Part shown: one piece after another, positions 12,183 to 21,632 of the stretch | Position numbering within the stretch: the first letter of the stretch is position 1 | Layout of the letters: each line of letters starts with the position of its first letter | From: Candidatus Caccalectryoclostridium excrementigallinarum | GTDB lineage: Bacteria; Bacillota; Clostridia; Christensenellales; UBA3700 | Assembly (NCBI GenBank): GCA_018714485.1 | Contig: DVNJ01000030.1 | Location: 1 to 35,694 of the forward strand | Direction of reading: 5' to 3' | DNA: 35,694 nt | Notes under the pieces: generated by a model | Databases searched by the model: none | Seen by the model: the letters and a program-made list of their open reading frames with translations, nothing else | Told to the model about the DNA's origin: nothing | Position numbers and translations under genes: made by a program

Positions 12183-12333
12183 GCATCGTCCGAAAGGGCG
12201 CATGCGGGAAGTTACCGTGAAAGCGGAGAATTTCCGTATGGCTGAGTGCGGTCCGAGGACCGCATATTATATGAGGATGATGTGACACACGAGGGTGCGC
12301 AAACCCTTAAATAAATGTCGAAGGAGAAAAAAC
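12183..12333 (+). promoter_or_regulatory. Structured leader RNA before rpsJ, probable ribosomal protein leader
   Basis: The leader of about 150 nt can form at least three hairpins. The first (12183-12205) has 9 bp, one bulged C and a GAAA tetraloop, and begins at the predicted transcription start. The second (12247-12264) is a perfect 7-bp stem with the loop CGAG. The third (12292-12307) has 5 bp and a 6-nt loop and lies just before the rpsJ ribosome site (12319-12325). S10 operons are often controlled by a ribosomal protein binding the leader; L4 does this in E. coli, and a Clostridia S10 leader class has been reported. Membership of that class is untested here. Confidence 0.65.
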
Positions 12334-12639
12334 ATGGCAGGCAAAATCAGAATCAAGCTCAGAGCTTACGATCACAACCTCATCGACGCGGCTGCGGAGA
12401 AGATAATCAGCACGGTCAAGCGTTTCGACGTCAAGGTATCCGGTCCCGTACCGCTTCCCACCGACAAAGAGATCGTGACCATACTGCGTTCCCCGCATAA
12501 GGATAAGGACAGCCGCGAACAATTCGAGCTGCGTACGCACAAGAGACTGATAGATATATACAATCCCACCGCCAAGTCGGTAGACGCGCTCATGAAGATC
12601 GATCTGCCCGCGGGCGTGGACATAAGCATCAAACTTTAA
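12334..12639 (+). CDS. rpsJ: Ribosomal protein S10 (also transcription factor NusE)
   Basis: This 101-residue protein is of normal length for S10. It begins [20 protein letters not shown] and contains the family segment [11 protein letters not shown]. It sits in the head of the 30S subunit and, as NusE, binds NusB in antitermination complexes. The ATG at 12334 follows the ribosome site GAAGGAG at 12319-12325; an earlier in-frame start would add 13 basic residues not seen in the family. It is the first gene of the cluster, where the upstream rpsL-rpsG-fusA-tuf group is usually found. Confidence 0.98.
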   Translation: MAGKIRIKLRAYDHNLIDAAAEKIISTVKRFDVKVSGPVPLPTDKEIVTILRSPHKDKDSREQFELRTHKRLIDIYNPTAKSVDALMKIDLPAGVDISIKL

Positions 12640-12714
12640 GCAAAGACCGTCCGAGCGCTCAAAACCGCGTGTCTTGGCGCGAGGACAAGAATAAATCGGA
12701 GGTGAACTTTATCT

Positions 12715-13344
12715 ATGAATAAAGCAATCATGGGTACGAAATTGGGTATGAGCCAGGTGTTCAACGCCGACGGCACGGTGATACCCGTAACGGTAGTGCT
12801 CGCCGGTCCCTGCCCCGTCGTTCAGATCAAGAACACGGAAAAGGACGGCTACGACGCGATCCAGATCGCTTACGGCGCTATCAAGGAAAAGAACGTCACA
12901 AAGCCCGTCAAGGGTCATTTCGACGTTGCGAAAGTCAAGCCTATGCGCAAGCTCAGAGAGCTGCGTCTCGCGGACTGCTCCGCTTATAAAGTAGGCGACG
13001 AGATCAAGTGCGGTATCTTTGCCGCGGGCGAAAAGGTGGATGTCACCGGAACGTCCAAAGGTAAGGGATTTGCCGGCGCGGTCAAGAGATGGAATCATCA
13101 TATCGGTCCCAAGGCTCACGGTTCGGGCTATCACAGGGGCGTAGGTTCCATGGGCGCATGCTCCACTCCTTCCCGCGTTTTCAAGAACAAGAAGATGTCC
13201 GGTCATTTGGGTAACGAGAGAGTGACCGTGCAGAATCTCACCGTGGTAAAAGTCGATACCGAGCGCAACCTCATCCTCATCAAGGGCGCGGTCCCCGGAC
13301 CCAAGGGCGGCTTCGTCGTTGTCAGGGACAGCGTTAAGGCGTAA
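12715..13344 (+). CDS. rplC: Ribosomal protein L3
   Basis: The protein has 209 residues, the usual length for L3. It starts [16 protein letters not shown] and carries the conserved loop near the peptidyl transferase centre ([12 protein letters not shown], then [18 protein letters not shown]). L3 is an early-assembly protein of the 50S subunit. A full-length ribosome site, GGAGGTGA (12698-12705), lies 9 nt before the ATG. The 75-nt gap from rpsJ is the largest within this part of the cluster and holds no terminator. Confidence 0.98.
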   Translation: MNKAIMGTKLGMSQVFNADGTVIPVTVVLAGPCPVVQIKNTEKDGYDAIQIAYGAIKEKNVTKPVKGHFDVAKVKPMRKLRELRLADCSAYKVGDEIKCGIFAAGEKVDVTGTSKGKGFAGAVKRWNHHIGPKAHGSGYHRGVGSMGACSTPSRVFKNKKMSGHLGNERVTVQNLTVVKVDTERNLILIKGAVPGPKGGFVVVRDSVKA

Positions 13345-13355
13345 AGGAGACGGAT

Positions 13356-13982
13356 ATGAAACTGAACAAGTATAATATGAACGCCGAGAAGATAGGCGAG
13401 ATAGAGATAAGCGACGCGATCTTCGGCGCCGAGTTCAACGAAGCGCTCGTGCATCAGGTGGTCGTGGCTCAGCTCGCCAACAAGAGGCAGGGCACCAAGA
13501 GCACCCTCACCCGCAGCGAAGTGCGCGGCGGAGGCAAGAAGCCTTGGAGGCAGAAGGGCACGGGCAGAGCAAGACAAGGCTCCATCCGCGCGCCTCAATG
13601 GACGGGCGGCGGCGTTGTGTTCGCTCCCAAGCCCCGCGACTTCTCGCAGAAGATCAACAAGAGAATGAAGCAGCAGGCGATCGTCTGCGCGCTCTCGGCA
13701 AAGGTCAAAGCCGATGAATTTATCATCGTGGACGAGATCGCTCTCGAGCAGATCAAGACCAAAGCCGTCGCGGGCATGCTGGACAAGTTCGGCATCAGCG
13801 GCAAGACGCTCATCGTCACGGGCGAGCGCGACGAAAAGGTCTATCTCTCCGGACGCAATATCCCCGGCGTGAGCGTGACCGAAGCGGCGGGCGTGAACGT
13901 GTATGACCTGGTGGCAAGCGGCAAGTGCGTTATCACCGAAGCCGCCGTCAGGAAGATAGAGCAGATGCAGGAGGCGGAATAA
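13356..13982 (+). CDS. rplD: Ribosomal protein L4
   Basis: The protein has 208 residues. The long loop that reaches the exit tunnel is recognisable from GGGKKPWRQKGTGRARQGS, followed by the WTGGGVVFAPKPRDF motif. L4 helps start 50S assembly. In E. coli it also represses its own operon by binding the S10 leader, which makes it one candidate ligand for the leader upstream of rpsJ; whether that holds here is inference. The gene starts 11 nt after rplC with an AAAGGAG ribosome site. Confidence 0.98.
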   Translation: MKLNKYNMNAEKIGEIEISDAIFGAEFNEALVHQVVVAQLANKRQGTKSTLTRSEVRGGGKKPWRQKGTGRARQGSIRAPQWTGGGVVFAPKPRDFSQKINKRMKQQAIVCALSAKVKADEFIIVDEIALEQIKTKAVAGMLDKFGISGKTLIVTGERDEKVYLSGRNIPGVSVTEAAGVNVYDLVASGKCVITEAAVRKIEQMQEAE

Positions 13983-13983
13983 T

Positions 13984-14274
13984 ATGAATAATTACGATAT
14001 AATCATCGAGCCTATCCTGTCGGAAAAATCCACCGACGGTATCGCCGAGAAGAAGTACACTTTCAAAGTAGCAAAAAGCGCCACCAAGACCGACGTCAAG
14101 AGGGCGGTCGAAGCAGTGTTCGGCGTCAAAGTGGCGAGAGTGAACACCGTGAACGTAAACGGCAAGAAGAAGAGAATGGGACGCAGCGAGGGCATGACCT
14201 CCGCATACAAGAAGGCGATCGTAATGCTCGCTCCCGACAGCAAGGGCATCTCTTTCTTCGAGAGCCTGGCATAA
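13984..14274 (+). CDS. rplW: Ribosomal protein L23
   Basis: The protein has 96 residues, normal for L23. It begins MNNYDIIIEPILSEKST and has the family segments YTFKVA and VNVNGKKKRMGR. L23 lies at the tunnel exit, where trigger factor and the signal recognition particle dock. The start is one base after the rplD stop codon, and its ribosome site (AGGAGG) lies inside the end of rplD, so the two are probably coupled in translation. Confidence 0.98.
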   Translation: MNNYDIIIEPILSEKSTDGIAEKKYTFKVAKSATKTDVKRAVEAVFGVKVARVNTVNVNGKKKRMGRSEGMTSAYKKAIVMLAPDSKGISFFESLA

Positions 14275-14289
14275 TAAGGAGGTCCAACA

Positions 14290-15126
14290 ATGGCAAACGA
14301 CGGTATAAAGAGATATAAACCCACATCGCCCGGTCGCCGTTTCATGACCACGCTGAGCAACAGCGAACTCACCGGCGACAAGCCCGAAAAGAGCCTGCTT
14401 AGCAAGATCAACCGCAGCGGCGGCAGAAACGCCTACGGCAGGATAACCGTGAGGCACATCGGCGGCGGCAACAGGATCAAATACAGGATAATCGACTTCA
14501 AGCGCGATAAAGACAATATCCCCGCGAAAGTGGCGTCCATACAGTACGACCCCAACCGCAGTGCGAACATAGCGCTCCTGCATTACGCCGACGGCGAAAA
14601 GAGATACATCCTCTGCCCCATCGGTCTGAACAAGGGAGACATCGTCATCAGCGGCGAGAGCGCGGACATCAAAGCGGGCAACAACCTGCCCCTCGAAAAG
14701 ATCCCCGTAGGTACGGAAGTGCATAACGTGGAACTTCATCCCGGAAAGGGCGGTCAGATGGCGAGAAGCGCGGGCGTGAGCGCCCAGCTGATGGCAAAAG
14801 AGGGCAAGTATGCGACCCTGAGGCTCCCCAGCGGCGAAATGAGATATGTCCTGCTCAAATGCAGAGCGACCGTGGGCACGGTGGGCAACTCCGAGCACGA
14901 GCTGGTCAACCTCGGTAAGGCGGGACGCAAGCGCCATATGAACGTAAGGCCTACCGTCCGCGGCGTGGTGATGAACCCCAACGATCACCCTCACGGCGGC
15001 GGCGAAGGCAAATCGCCTGTCGGTATGCCTTCACCTGTTACTCCTTGGGGCAAGCCTACCTTGGGTTACAAGACCAGGAACAAGAAGAACAGAAGCAACA
15101 AGTTCATAATCAAGCGTATTAACTGA
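14290..15126 (+). CDS. rplB: Ribosomal protein L2
   Basis: The protein has 278 residues, the usual length. It shows the start [16 protein letters not shown], the segment [15 protein letters not shown], and the C-terminal [17 protein letters not shown] that contains the invariant histidine near the peptidyl transferase centre. L2 bridges the subunits and is needed for peptide bond formation. The ribosome site AAGGAGGT lies 8 nt before the ATG. Confidence 0.99.
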   Translation: MANDGIKRYKPTSPGRRFMTTLSNSELTGDKPEKSLLSKINRSGGRNAYGRITVRHIGGGNRIKYRIIDFKRDKDNIPAKVASIQYDPNRSANIALLHYADGEKRYILCPIGLNKGDIVISGESADIKAGNNLPLEKIPVGTEVHNVELHPGKGGQMARSAGVSAQLMAKEGKYATLRLPSGEMRYVLLKCRATVGTVGNSEHELVNLGKAGRKRHMNVRPTVRGVVMNPNDHPHGGGEGKSPVGMPSPVTPWGKPTLGYKTRNKKNRSNKFIIKRIN

Positions 15127-15143
15127 GTGAGAGGAGATAAAAG

Positions 15144-15422
15144 ATGAGCAGATCGACAAAAAAACAACCCTACGTTGAAGAGCGCCTCTATAAAAGGATC
15201 GAGGCGATGAACGAGGGCGGCGATAAGAAAGTTGTGAAGACCTGGTCGAGATCGTCGACTATCTACCCCGAAATGATCGGTCACACCATCGCCGTTCACG
15301 ACGGCAGGAAGCATGTGCCCGTTTATGTGACCGAAGACATGGTCGGACACAAGCTCGGCGAATTCGCGCCCACCCGTACTTTCAGAGGACATGCGGGCGA
15401 AAAGACGACCGGCAGGAGGTAA
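15144..15422 (+). CDS. rpsS: Ribosomal protein S19
   Basis: The protein has 92 residues, the normal length for S19. It contains the conserved [20 protein letters not shown] and the C-terminal [16 protein letters not shown]. It sits in the 30S head next to S13 and contacts the A-site tRNA. The last two arginine codons and the stop (AGGAGGTAA) also form the ribosome site of rplV. Confidence 0.98.
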   Translation: MSRSTKKQPYVEERLYKRIEAMNEGGDKKVVKTWSRSSTIYPEMIGHTIAVHDGRKHVPVYVTEDMVGHKLGEFAPTRTFRGHAGEKTTGRR

Positions 15423-15427
15423 TTCAG

Positions 15428-15817
15428 ATGGCAACAAGAATAAGAGAAAAAGCCAAAGAGCGTCAGCAGGCAAAGGACAAGCGTCCCTGCGCGACCGCCA
15501 GGTATATTAGAATTTCTCCCGACAAAGTGCGCATAGTGCTCGACACCATCAGGGGAGAGAGCTATGTGAACGCGGTGGCGATACTCAAAAACACGTCCAA
15601 GGCGGCATGCGAGCCCATCATCAAGGTGCTCGATTCCGCAGCCGCGAATGCCGAGAACAATCTCGGAATGAGCAAGAATGAACTTTATGTGGCGGAATGC
15701 TTCGCCAACGCGGGTCCCATCCTCAAGAGGATCATGCCTCGCGCCAAGGGAAGCGCGTCGCGCATCAACAAGCGCACCAGCCATATCACGGTCATTCTCG
15801 ACACGATGGCGAAGTAA
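15428..15817 (+). CDS. rplV: Ribosomal protein L22
   Basis: The protein has 129 residues, with an N-terminal extension of about 20 basic residues compared with many L22 proteins. The family core runs from [20 protein letters not shown] to the C-terminal hairpin [20 protein letters not shown], which lines the exit tunnel and is where macrolide-resistance changes occur in other bacteria. The hairpin here looks ordinary. Its ribosome site overlaps the rpsS stop codon. Confidence 0.98.
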   Translation: MATRIREKAKERQQAKDKRPCATARYIRISPDKVRIVLDTIRGESYVNAVAILKNTSKAACEPIIKVLDSAAANAENNLGMSKNELYVAECFANAGPILKRIMPRAKGSASRINKRTSHITVILDTMAK

Positions 15818-15828
15818 GGAGGTAGAAC

Positions 15829-16527
15829 ATGGGTCAGAAAGTCAATCCCCACGGACTGAGAGTGGGCGTCATAAAAGAATGGGATACCCAGTGGTATGCC
15901 GACAAAAAGCACTTCGCCGACAACCTCGTCGAGGACAACGCGATCAGGACGTACCTGAAAAAGAAGTACTATGAGTGCAATATCAGCAAGATAACCATAA
16001 CCAGGCTGCTCACCGACAGCAACGCCATCGTGAACGTGAAGATATTCTCTTCAAGCCCCGCCAAACTCATCGGTTCCAAGGGCGAGAACGTCAACGGGAT
16101 CAAGGCGGAGATCGAGAAGATCGCCAAGGGCAAGACGGTCAGCGTGAACATTATGGAAGTCAGGCGCCCCGACACGGACGCGCAGCTGATCGCCGAGAAT
16201 ATCGCTTTGCAGCTTGAAAAGCGTGTAGCTTTCCGCCGCGCGATGAAACAGGCGATCACCCGCGCCATGAAGGCGGGCGCAAAGGGCGTCAAGACCATGG
16301 TCTCCGGACGCCTCGACGGCAGGGAGATAGCCGGCAGCGAGAAATATCACGAAGGATCCATTCCGCTGCAAACGCTCAGAGCGGATATCGACTACGGCTT
16401 TGCCGAGGCTCACACCACTTTCGGTATCATCGGCGTGAAAGTGTGGGTCTATAAGGGAGAGATACTCGGAAAGGCTTCCGAAGCTCCCAAGAAGCAAGAG
16501 GGAGGTAACGCAAATGTTAATGCCTAA
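15829..16527 (+). CDS. rpsC: Ribosomal protein S3
   Basis: The protein has 232 residues. It begins [19 protein letters not shown], contains a KH RNA-binding domain around [17 protein letters not shown], and ends with the S3 C-terminal domain ([20 protein letters not shown]). S3 lies at the mRNA entry site and takes part in the ribosomal helicase activity. The last 14 nt overlap rplP in another frame. Confidence 0.98.
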   Translation: MGQKVNPHGLRVGVIKEWDTQWYADKKHFADNLVEDNAIRTYLKKKYYECNISKITITRLLTDSNAIVNVKIFSSSPAKLIGSKGENVNGIKAEIEKIAKGKTVSVNIMEVRRPDTDAQLIAENIALQLEKRVAFRRAMKQAITRAMKAGAKGVKTMVSGRLDGREIAGSEKYHEGSIPLQTLRADIDYGFAEAHTTFGIIGVKVWVYKGEILGKASEAPKKQEGGNANVNA

Positions 16528-16957
16528 AAGAGTTAAGAGGCGTCGCGTCCACCGCGGCAGAATGACCGGAAAGGCGACTCGCGGCAATAAGGTGGCATAC
16601 GGCGAATACGGTCTTATGAGCACCGAGCCCGGTTGGATCACTTCCAATCAGATAGAGGCGGCGCGTATCGCAATGACGCGTTACACCAAGCGCGGCGGTC
16701 AGGTTTGGATAGATATATTCCCGCATAAGCCCGTGACCAAGAAGCCCGCGGAAACGCGCATGGGTAGCGGTAAGGGTTCGGTCGAATACTGGGTGGCGGT
16801 CGTCAAGCCGGGCAGAGTCATGTTCGAGCTGGGCGGAGTCCCCGAAGAGACCGCAAAAGAAGCGCTCAGGCTTGCAATGCACAAGCTTCCCGTCAAGTGC
16901 AAGATAGTGAAAAGAGACGGAGTAGAAGAGGAGGTTGAGAGCGATGAAAGCAAGTAA
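16514..16957 (+). CDS. rplP: Ribosomal protein L16
   Basis: The protein has 147 residues. It begins [19 protein letters not shown] and has the conserved [20 protein letters not shown] segment, here [20 protein letters not shown], which contacts the A-site tRNA elbow. The ATG at 16514 is favoured over the one at 16520 because the ribosome site GGAGGT (16501-16506) is 7 nt before it. The gene overlaps rpsC by 14 nt and rpmC by 14 nt, the tightest packing in the window. Confidence 0.98.
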   Translation: MLMPKRVKRRRVHRGRMTGKATRGNKVAYGEYGLMSTEPGWITSNQIEAARIAMTRYTKRGGQVWIDIFPHKPVTKKPAETRMGSGKGSVEYWVAVVKPGRVMFELGGVPEETAKEALRLAMHKLPVKCKIVKRDGVEEEVESDESK

Positions 16958-17180
16958 TTATTTTCAGATGTCTACCGCGGAACTGCAAGTGCAGTATAAT
17001 TCGCTCAAAGAAAAGCTGTTCAATCTCCGTTTTCAGCACAAGGCAGGACAGCTGGAGAGCGGCAAAGAGCTGACAAAATGCAAAAAGGACATCGCCCGCG
17101 TGCTTACCGTCCTTCGCCAGAGGGAACTCGGCATCTCCGCCGAACCCGTGAAGGCGACCAAGAAGGCGAAGAAGGCGTAA
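16944..17180 (+). CDS. rpmC: Ribosomal protein L29
   Basis: The protein has 78 residues, slightly longer than usual because of a lysine/alanine-rich tail (KATKKAKKA). The helical-hairpin core reads [20 protein letters not shown] and then [16 protein letters not shown]29 sits at the tunnel exit beside L23. The ATG at 16944 follows GAGGAGG at 16928-16934; an in-frame TTG at 16935 would lie on the ribosome site and is rejected. Confidence 0.96.
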   Translation: MKASNYFQMSTAELQVQYNSLKEKLFNLRFQHKAGQLESGKELTKCKKDIARVLTVLRQRELGISAEPVKATKKAKKA

Positions 17181-17194
17181 GGAGGAGTTAGGTC

Positions 17195-17452
17195 ATGGAA
17201 AAGAGAAATTTGAGAAAGACCCGCACGGGCATCGTGGTAAGCGATAAGATGGACAAGACGATCGTCGTCGCGATCAGGGAGCGCGTCAAGCATCCCCTCT
17301 ACGGCAAGATCGTCAACCGCACCAAGAAGTTCAAGGTGCACGACGAAAACAATGAGTGCGGCATAGGCGACAAGGTCCGCGTCATGGAGACCCGTCCGCT
17401 GAGCAAGGACAAGCATTGGAGACTCGTCGAAATCGTAGAAAAGGCTAAGTAA
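17195..17452 (+). CDS. rpsQ: Ribosomal protein S17
   Basis: The protein has 85 residues. The S17 signature reads [20 protein letters not shown], followed by [18 protein letters not shown] and [16 protein letters not shown]. It is a primary 16S rRNA binder of the 30S body. The gene starts 14 nt after rpmC with a strong AAGGAGG site. Confidence 0.98.
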   Translation: MEKRNLRKTRTGIVVSDKMDKTIVVAIRERVKHPLYGKIVNRTKKFKVHDENNECGIGDKVRVMETRPLSKDKHWRLVEIVEKAK

Positions 17453-17463
17453 GGAGGCGACGC

Positions 17464-17838
17464 ATGATACAACCGGAAACCAGATTGAAGGTGGCGGACA
17501 ACTCCGGCGCCAAAGAGATAAAGTGCATCAGAGTGCTCGGCGGCTCCTTCCGCAGGTCGGGTAACATAGGCGACGTCATCGTCGCCGCCGTGCAGAGCGC
17601 GATCCCCGGCGGCGCGGTCAAGAAGGGCGAAGTGGTCAAGGCAGTTATTGTCAGAACGGTCAAGGGCGTGCAGCGCAACGACGGATCTTATATCAGATTC
17701 GACGACAATGCCGCGGTGATCATCAACAACAACGGCGAGCCCAGAGGCACCCGTATATTCGGACCCATAGCAAGAGAACTGAGGGACAAGGGACAGACTT
17801 ATATGAAGATAATCTCCCTCGCTCCCGAGGTGATCTGA
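17464..17838 (+). CDS. rplN: Ribosomal protein L14
   Basis: The protein has 124 residues. It begins [19 protein letters not shown] and has the conserved segment [20 protein letters not shown], followed by the end [16 protein letters not shown]14 lies at the subunit interface, where the RsfS silencing factor binds. The gene starts 11 nt after rpsQ with an AAGGAGG site. Confidence 0.99.
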   Translation: MIQPETRLKVADNSGAKEIKCIRVLGGSFRRSGNIGDVIVAAVQSAIPGGAVKKGEVVKAVIVRTVKGVQRNDGSYIRFDDNAAVIINNNGEPRGTRIFGPIARELRDKGQTYMKIISLAPEVI

Positions 17839-17852
17839 GGAGGAACGCATAA

Positions 17853-18290
17853 ATGAGCATCACGATAAAGAAAGAAGACGCGGTCAAGGTGATCGCGGGC
17901 GTTGATAAGGGCAAGACGGGCGAAGTCATCGCCGTTATCAAAGGCGAAAAGGGAGATAAAGTGGTCGTCAAGGGCGCAGGCCTTTCGACCGACAAGCACT
18001 TTGTCAAGCCCCGCAATGCCCAGCAAAGAGGCGGTATAATCGAAAAGGAAAGGGCGATAGACATCTCCAACGTCATGGTGATCTGCCCCTCCTGCGGCAA
18101 GACCACCCGCATCGGCGTGAGCGTGAGCGAGGACGAGAACGGCAAGAAGACGAAGACCCGCGTGTGCAAGAAGTGCGGCGAATCGCTCGACAAGCGCAAG
18201 TCCGTGCGCGCCACCAAGAAGAAGGCGAGCAAGACCGCGGCGAAGAAGACCGCCGCCAAGAAGACCGCCCAAGACGAGAGCGAGAAGTAA
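17853..18290 (+). CDS. rplX: Ribosomal protein L24 with zinc-ribbon and a basic tail
   Basis: The protein has 145 residues, about 40 more than a typical L24. The KOW RNA-binding core is at residues 1-70 (VKVIAGVDKGKTGEVIAVIK). Residues 78-108 carry two cysteine pairs, C78-x2-C81 and C105-x2-C108, consistent with a zinc site that many L24 proteins have lost. Residues 115-145 form a lysine/alanine-rich tail with the repeat AAKKTAAKKTA, resembling histone H1-like tails. L24 starts 50S assembly and lies near the tunnel exit. Confidence 0.96.
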   Translation: MSITIKKEDAVKVIAGVDKGKTGEVIAVIKGEKGDKVVVKGAGLSTDKHFVKPRNAQQRGGIIEKERAIDISNVMVICPSCGKTTRIGVSVSEDENGKKTKTRVCKKCGESLDKRKSVRATKKKASKTAAKKTAAKKTAQDESEK

Positions 18291-18304
18291 TGGAGGAAAG
18301 ATAA

Positions 18305-18895
18305 GTGGCTGATGTAAAACAAAATCAGGTTGAGCAAAAGGGCGCAACCGATAGAGTGTACAGGATAGCGGAGCTTTACAAGAGTTCGGTCGTTCCCGCG
18401 CTTATTGCCAAGTTCGGCTATAAGAACGTCAACGAAGTCCCCAAGATGGTCAAGATAGTCCTCAACATGGGACTCGGCGACATCAAGGACAACTCCAAGA
18501 GCTTCGAGCTGGCGGTGTCCGAACTGCGCGATATCGCAGGTCAGGCGCCCACCGTCACCAAGGCGAAAAAGAGCATAGCGAACTTCAAGCTGCGCGAGGG
18601 AATGAAGATAGGCGCGAAGGTCACGCTCAGAGGCAAGAGAATGTATGATTTCTTCGACAAGCTCGTCTCCGTGGCGCTGCCCCGCGTGAGGGACTTCAAG
18701 GGCGTCCCCGCAGATTCCTTCGACGGCAGAGGCAACTACGCAATGGGTATCAAGGAGCAGCTCGTGTTCCCGGAAATATCCTATGACAAAATAGAGAAAG
18801 TCCGCGGCTTCGACGTGTGCATTGTCACCACCGCGAAGACGGACGAAGAGGCGAAAGAGCTGCTTCAGCTGCTCGGCATGCCCTTCGTCAGGTAA
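18305..18895 (+). CDS. rplE: Ribosomal protein L5
   Basis: The protein has 196 residues. The core runs from [20 protein letters not shown] through [13 protein letters not shown] to [20 protein letters not shown]5 binds 5S rRNA and contacts the P-site tRNA. A GTG start at 18305 is chosen because GGAGG at 18293-18297 fits it and no closer ATG exists before the core; this gives an N-terminal extension of roughly 20 residues relative to common L5 proteins. Confidence 0.96.
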   Translation: MADVKQNQVEQKGATDRVYRIAELYKSSVVPALIAKFGYKNVNEVPKMVKIVLNMGLGDIKDNSKSFELAVSELRDIAGQAPTVTKAKKSIANFKLREGMKIGAKVTLRGKRMYDFFDKLVSVALPRVRDFKGVPADSFDGRGNYAMGIKEQLVFPEISYDKIEKVRGFDVCIVTTAKTDEEAKELLQLLGMPFVR

Positions 18896-18909
18896 AGGAG
18901 GAATAGGAT

Positions 18910-19095
18910 ATGGCTAAGAAAGCAATGATAAACAAGCAGCAAAAGACGCCCAAGTATTCCACCCGTGCTTATACGAGGTGCAGGATATGCGGAAGACCCC
19001 ACTCCGTTCTCAAGAAGTACGGCATCTGCCGCATCTGCTTCAGAGAGCTGGCGTATAAGGGCGAGATCCCCGGCGTCAAGAAGGCGAGCTGGTAA
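18910..19095 (+). CDS. rpsN: Ribosomal protein S14, zinc-binding short form
   Basis: The protein has 61 residues, the short type with four cysteines (C24, C27, C40, C43) in CRICGRP and CRICFREL. The C-terminus [11 protein letters not shown] is the family end. This zinc form of S14 is typical of Gram-positive bacteria and is the only S14 in this window. The ribosome site is AAAGGAGG, just after the rplE stop. Confidence 0.98.
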   Translation: MAKKAMINKQQKTPKYSTRAYTRCRICGRPHSVLKKYGICRICFRELAYKGEIPGVKKASW

Positions 19096-19112
19096 GAAGG
19101 AGGTACAGGAAT

Positions 19113-19511
19113 ATGATGACAACCGATCCCATCGCGGATATGCTCACCCGCATCAGAAACGGTCTGATGGTGGGGCATGAGAGCGTGGAAGTTCCCGCTT
19201 CCAAGATGAAAGACGCCATCGCCAAAATTCTTTTGGACGAAGGATATATCAACGGTTACGAAATTAAGGAAGGTGCTCCTTATCCCACCATCGTGATCGC
19301 GCTCAAATACGGCGCGAACAAGCAGAAGGCGATAACGGGCATCAAGCGCGTCTCCAAGCCGGGACTGCGCGTCTATGTGGACGTCGACCACCTGCCCAAG
19401 GTCTTGGGCGGCATGGGCGTCGCCATCATCTCCACGTCCAAGGGCGTGATGACGGACAAGCAGGCTCGCGCCGCGCATACGGGCGGCGAAGTCCTCGCTT
19501 ACGTGTGGTAA
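19113..19511 (+). CDS. rpsH: Ribosomal protein S8
   Basis: The protein has 132 residues. It begins [17 protein letters not shown]; the first methionine at 19113 and the second at 19116 are equally possible starts. The C-terminal half carries [19 protein letters not shown] and [20 protein letters not shown]. In E. coli S8 represses the spc operon by binding near the rplE start; no obvious copy of that site was recognised here. Confidence 0.98.
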   Translation: MMTTDPIADMLTRIRNGLMVGHESVEVPASKMKDAIAKILLDEGYINGYEIKEGAPYPTIVIALKYGANKQKAITGIKRVSKPGLRVYVDVDHLPKVLGGMGVAIISTSKGVMTDKQARAAHTGGEVLAYVW

Positions 19512-19523
19512 AGGAGGCAGGAT

Positions 19524-20069
19524 ATGTCGAGAATAGGCAGACTTCCCATAACTATCCCCGCGGGCGTCACGGTCACCGTCGCTCCCGATAACACGGTCAC
19601 CGTAAAAGGTCCCAAGGGCGAACTCAAACAAGAGGTCAACAAGAAGATAACCGTGACGGTCGAGGCGGGCGTGGTACATTGCACCCGCAGCGACGACGAA
19701 AAGCAGACCAAGGCGATGCACGGTCTTTACCGCAAGCTCATCGCCAACATGGTCGAGGGCGTCACGAACGGTTACAGCAAAGGTCTGGTCGTGAACGGCG
19801 TCGGTTACAGGGTCGCCAAGCAGGGCAACAAGATAGTGCTCAACGTGGGCTATTCCCATCCCGTGGAGATGGTCGAGCCTGCGGGCATAACCTTCGAGTG
19901 CCCCTCCGCCACGGAGATCACCGTCAAGGGCATCGACAGATGCTTGGTCGGTCAGATAGCCGCCAACATCAGGGCGGTGCGCGTGCCCGATCCCTATCAC
20001 GCTTACGGTATCCGTTACAGCGACGAAGTGATCGCCCGCAAGGAAGGCAAGAAGGCCGGCAAGAAATAA
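19524..20069 (+). CDS. rplF: Ribosomal protein L6
   Basis: The protein has 181 residues with the two tandem L6 domains: MSRIGRLPITIPAGVTVTV at the start, and the C-terminal AANIRAVRVPDPYHAYGIRY with the family signature. L6 lies near the factor-binding site of the 50S subunit. The gene starts 12 nt after rpsH with an AAAGGAGG site. Confidence 0.98.
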   Translation: MSRIGRLPITIPAGVTVTVAPDNTVTVKGPKGELKQEVNKKITVTVEAGVVHCTRSDDEKQTKAMHGLYRKLIANMVEGVTNGYSKGLVVNGVGYRVAKQGNKIVLNVGYSHPVEMVEPAGITFECPSATEITVKGIDRCLVGQIAANIRAVRVPDPYHAYGIRYSDEVIARKEGKKAGKK

Positions 20070-20082
20070 GGAGCGGTGAAAA

Positions 20083-20451
20083 ATGATTAAGAAGATAGAC
20101 AAAAACAGCATCAGACAGAAAAGGCACGGCAGGATCAGGAACAAGATCTCCGGCAGCGCGGAAAGACCCCGTTTCAACGTTTACAGGAGCACCCGCAACG
20201 TCACCGTGCAGATAATCGACGACGTCAAGGGTCATACCCTCGTTTACTGCTCCACGCTCGATAAGGACATCGCTCCCGCCGTGGAGGGCAAGACGAAGGT
20301 CGAAGCCGCCAAGATAGTCGGCGAAGCCGCGGCGAAGAAGGCGCTTGAAAAGGGCATAACCGAAGTCGTGTTCGACAGGGGCGGATACCTCTACACCGGA
20401 CGCGTGCAGGCGGTCGCCGACGGCGCGAGAGAAGCCGGACTTAAATTCTGA
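20083..20451 (+). CDS. rplR: Ribosomal protein L18
   Basis: The protein has 122 residues, the normal length. The pattern [19 protein letters not shown] at the N-terminus and [20 protein letters not shown] near the C-terminus are characteristic. L18 binds 5S rRNA together with L5. The gene starts 13 nt after rplF. Confidence 0.98.
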   Translation: MIKKIDKNSIRQKRHGRIRNKISGSAERPRFNVYRSTRNVTVQIIDDVKGHTLVYCSTLDKDIAPAVEGKTKVEAAKIVGEAAAKKALEKGITEVVFDRGGYLYTGRVQAVADGAREAGLKF

Positions 20452-20465
20452 CGGAGGAGAAGGAA

Positions 20466-20978
20466 ATGGCAAGAAGAGACAACAAACCTCAGGTTAAGGA
20501 AAACGAGCTCCCCAATAAGCTGATCGCGCTCAACCGCGTCACCAAGGTCGTCAAGGGCGGCAGAACGATGAGATTCTCCGCGCTCATGGTCGTGGGCGAC
20601 GGCGAGGGCGGCGTCGGCGTCGGAATGGGCAAGGCGGCGGAAGTTCCCGAAGCGATCCGTAAGGCTACCGCGGACGCCAAGCGCAACATGATAAAAGTGC
20701 CGCTCGTGGGCACCAGCGTGCCTCACGAGGTCACGGGCAAGTTCGGCAGCGGTAAGGTGCTCATCCTCCCCGCGGGCGAAGGTACCGGCGTTATCGCGGG
20801 CGGTCCCGTGCGTGCCATCATGGAAGTGGCGGGCATCAAGGACGTGCGTACCAAGTCCCTGGGCAGCAACAATAAGATCAACTGCGTCAAGGCGGCTTTC
20901 GAAGGTCTCAAACAGATGAGGACCGCGGAAATGATAGCCGCGCTGCGCGGAAAGACCGTGGAAGAGATTCTCGGCTAA
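20466..20978 (+). CDS. rpsE: Ribosomal protein S5
   Basis: The protein has 170 residues. The double-stranded RNA-binding part reads [20 protein letters not shown], with the conserved [17 protein letters not shown] and the C-terminal [20 protein letters not shown]5 affects decoding accuracy and lies at the mRNA entry channel. The spectinomycin-site loop shows no evident unusual change. The ribosome site is GGAGGAGAAGG. Confidence 0.98.
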   Translation: MARRDNKPQVKENELPNKLIALNRVTKVVKGGRTMRFSALMVVGDGEGGVGVGMGKAAEVPEAIRKATADAKRNMIKVPLVGTSVPHEVTGKFGSGKVLILPAGEGTGVIAGGPVRAIMEVAGIKDVRTKSLGSNNKINCVKAAFEGLKQMRTAEMIAALRGKTVEEILG

Positions 20979-20989
20979 GGAGGCGGAAA

Positions 20990-21172
20990 ATGGAAAAGAA
21001 GATCAAAGTCACGCTCGTGAAGAGCCTTATCGGACGACTTGAAAATCAGAAGGCAAACGCCGCCGCCCTCGGTCTGAAAAAGATAGGCGACAGCAACATT
21101 CTGCCCGACACCGACTGCACCCGCGGCATGATCAGAAAGATCAGCCATATGGTCAAGGTGGAAGAGGCGTAA
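20990..21172 (+). CDS. rpmD: Ribosomal protein L30
   Basis: The protein has 60 residues. The core reads KIKVTLVKSLIGRLENQKAN, then ALGLKKIGDSNILPDTDCTR and GMIRKISHMVKVEE, the bacterial L30 pattern. It is a small 50S protein that some bacteria lack. The gene starts 11 nt after rpsE with AAGGAGG. Confidence 0.97.
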   Translation: MEKKIKVTLVKSLIGRLENQKANAAALGLKKIGDSNILPDTDCTRGMIRKISHMVKVEEA

Positions 21173-21184
21173 GGAGGTCAATCT

Positions 21185-21631
21185 ATGAAAATGCACGAAC
21201 TCAGACCCGCCGACGGCGCCAAGACCGCTGCCAAGAGATTGGGCAGGGGCATAGGCTCCGGCTTGGGCAAGACTTCCGGCAAGGGACATAAGGGACAGAA
21301 GGCGCGCAGCGGAGGCGGCGTGAGACCCGGCTTCGAAGGCGGACAGATGCCTTTGGTCAGACGTATCCCCAAGCGCGGATTCAACAACAGATTCAGAAAG
21401 GTCTATTCCATCGTCAATCTTTCGGCGCTGGAAGACAAATTCGAAAACGGCGCAGTGGTCGACGCGGAGGCGCTCATCGTCTCCGGCATACTCAGCAAGA
21501 TAGAGGATGCGGGCGTGAAGATACTTGGCAACGGCGAGCTTACCAAGAGCCTCACCGTCAAAGCCAACAAGTTCAGCGCCTCGGCGAAAGAAGCGATCGA
21601 AAAGGCAGGCGGCAGCGTAGAGGTACTGTGA
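21185..21631 (+). CDS. rplO: Ribosomal protein L15
   Basis: The protein has 148 residues. It begins [20 protein letters not shown] and has the glycine-rich loop [17 protein letters not shown], followed by [18 protein letters not shown]15 joins late in 50S assembly. It is followed after a single base by secY, a close link that is common in bacteria. Confidence 0.98.
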   Translation: MKMHELRPADGAKTAAKRLGRGIGSGLGKTSGKGHKGQKARSGGGVRPGFEGGQMPLVRRIPKRGFNNRFRKVYSIVNLSALEDKFENGAVVDAEALIVSGILSKIEDAGVKILGNGELTKSLTVKANKFSASAKEAIEKAGGSVEVL

Positions 21632-21632
21632 T

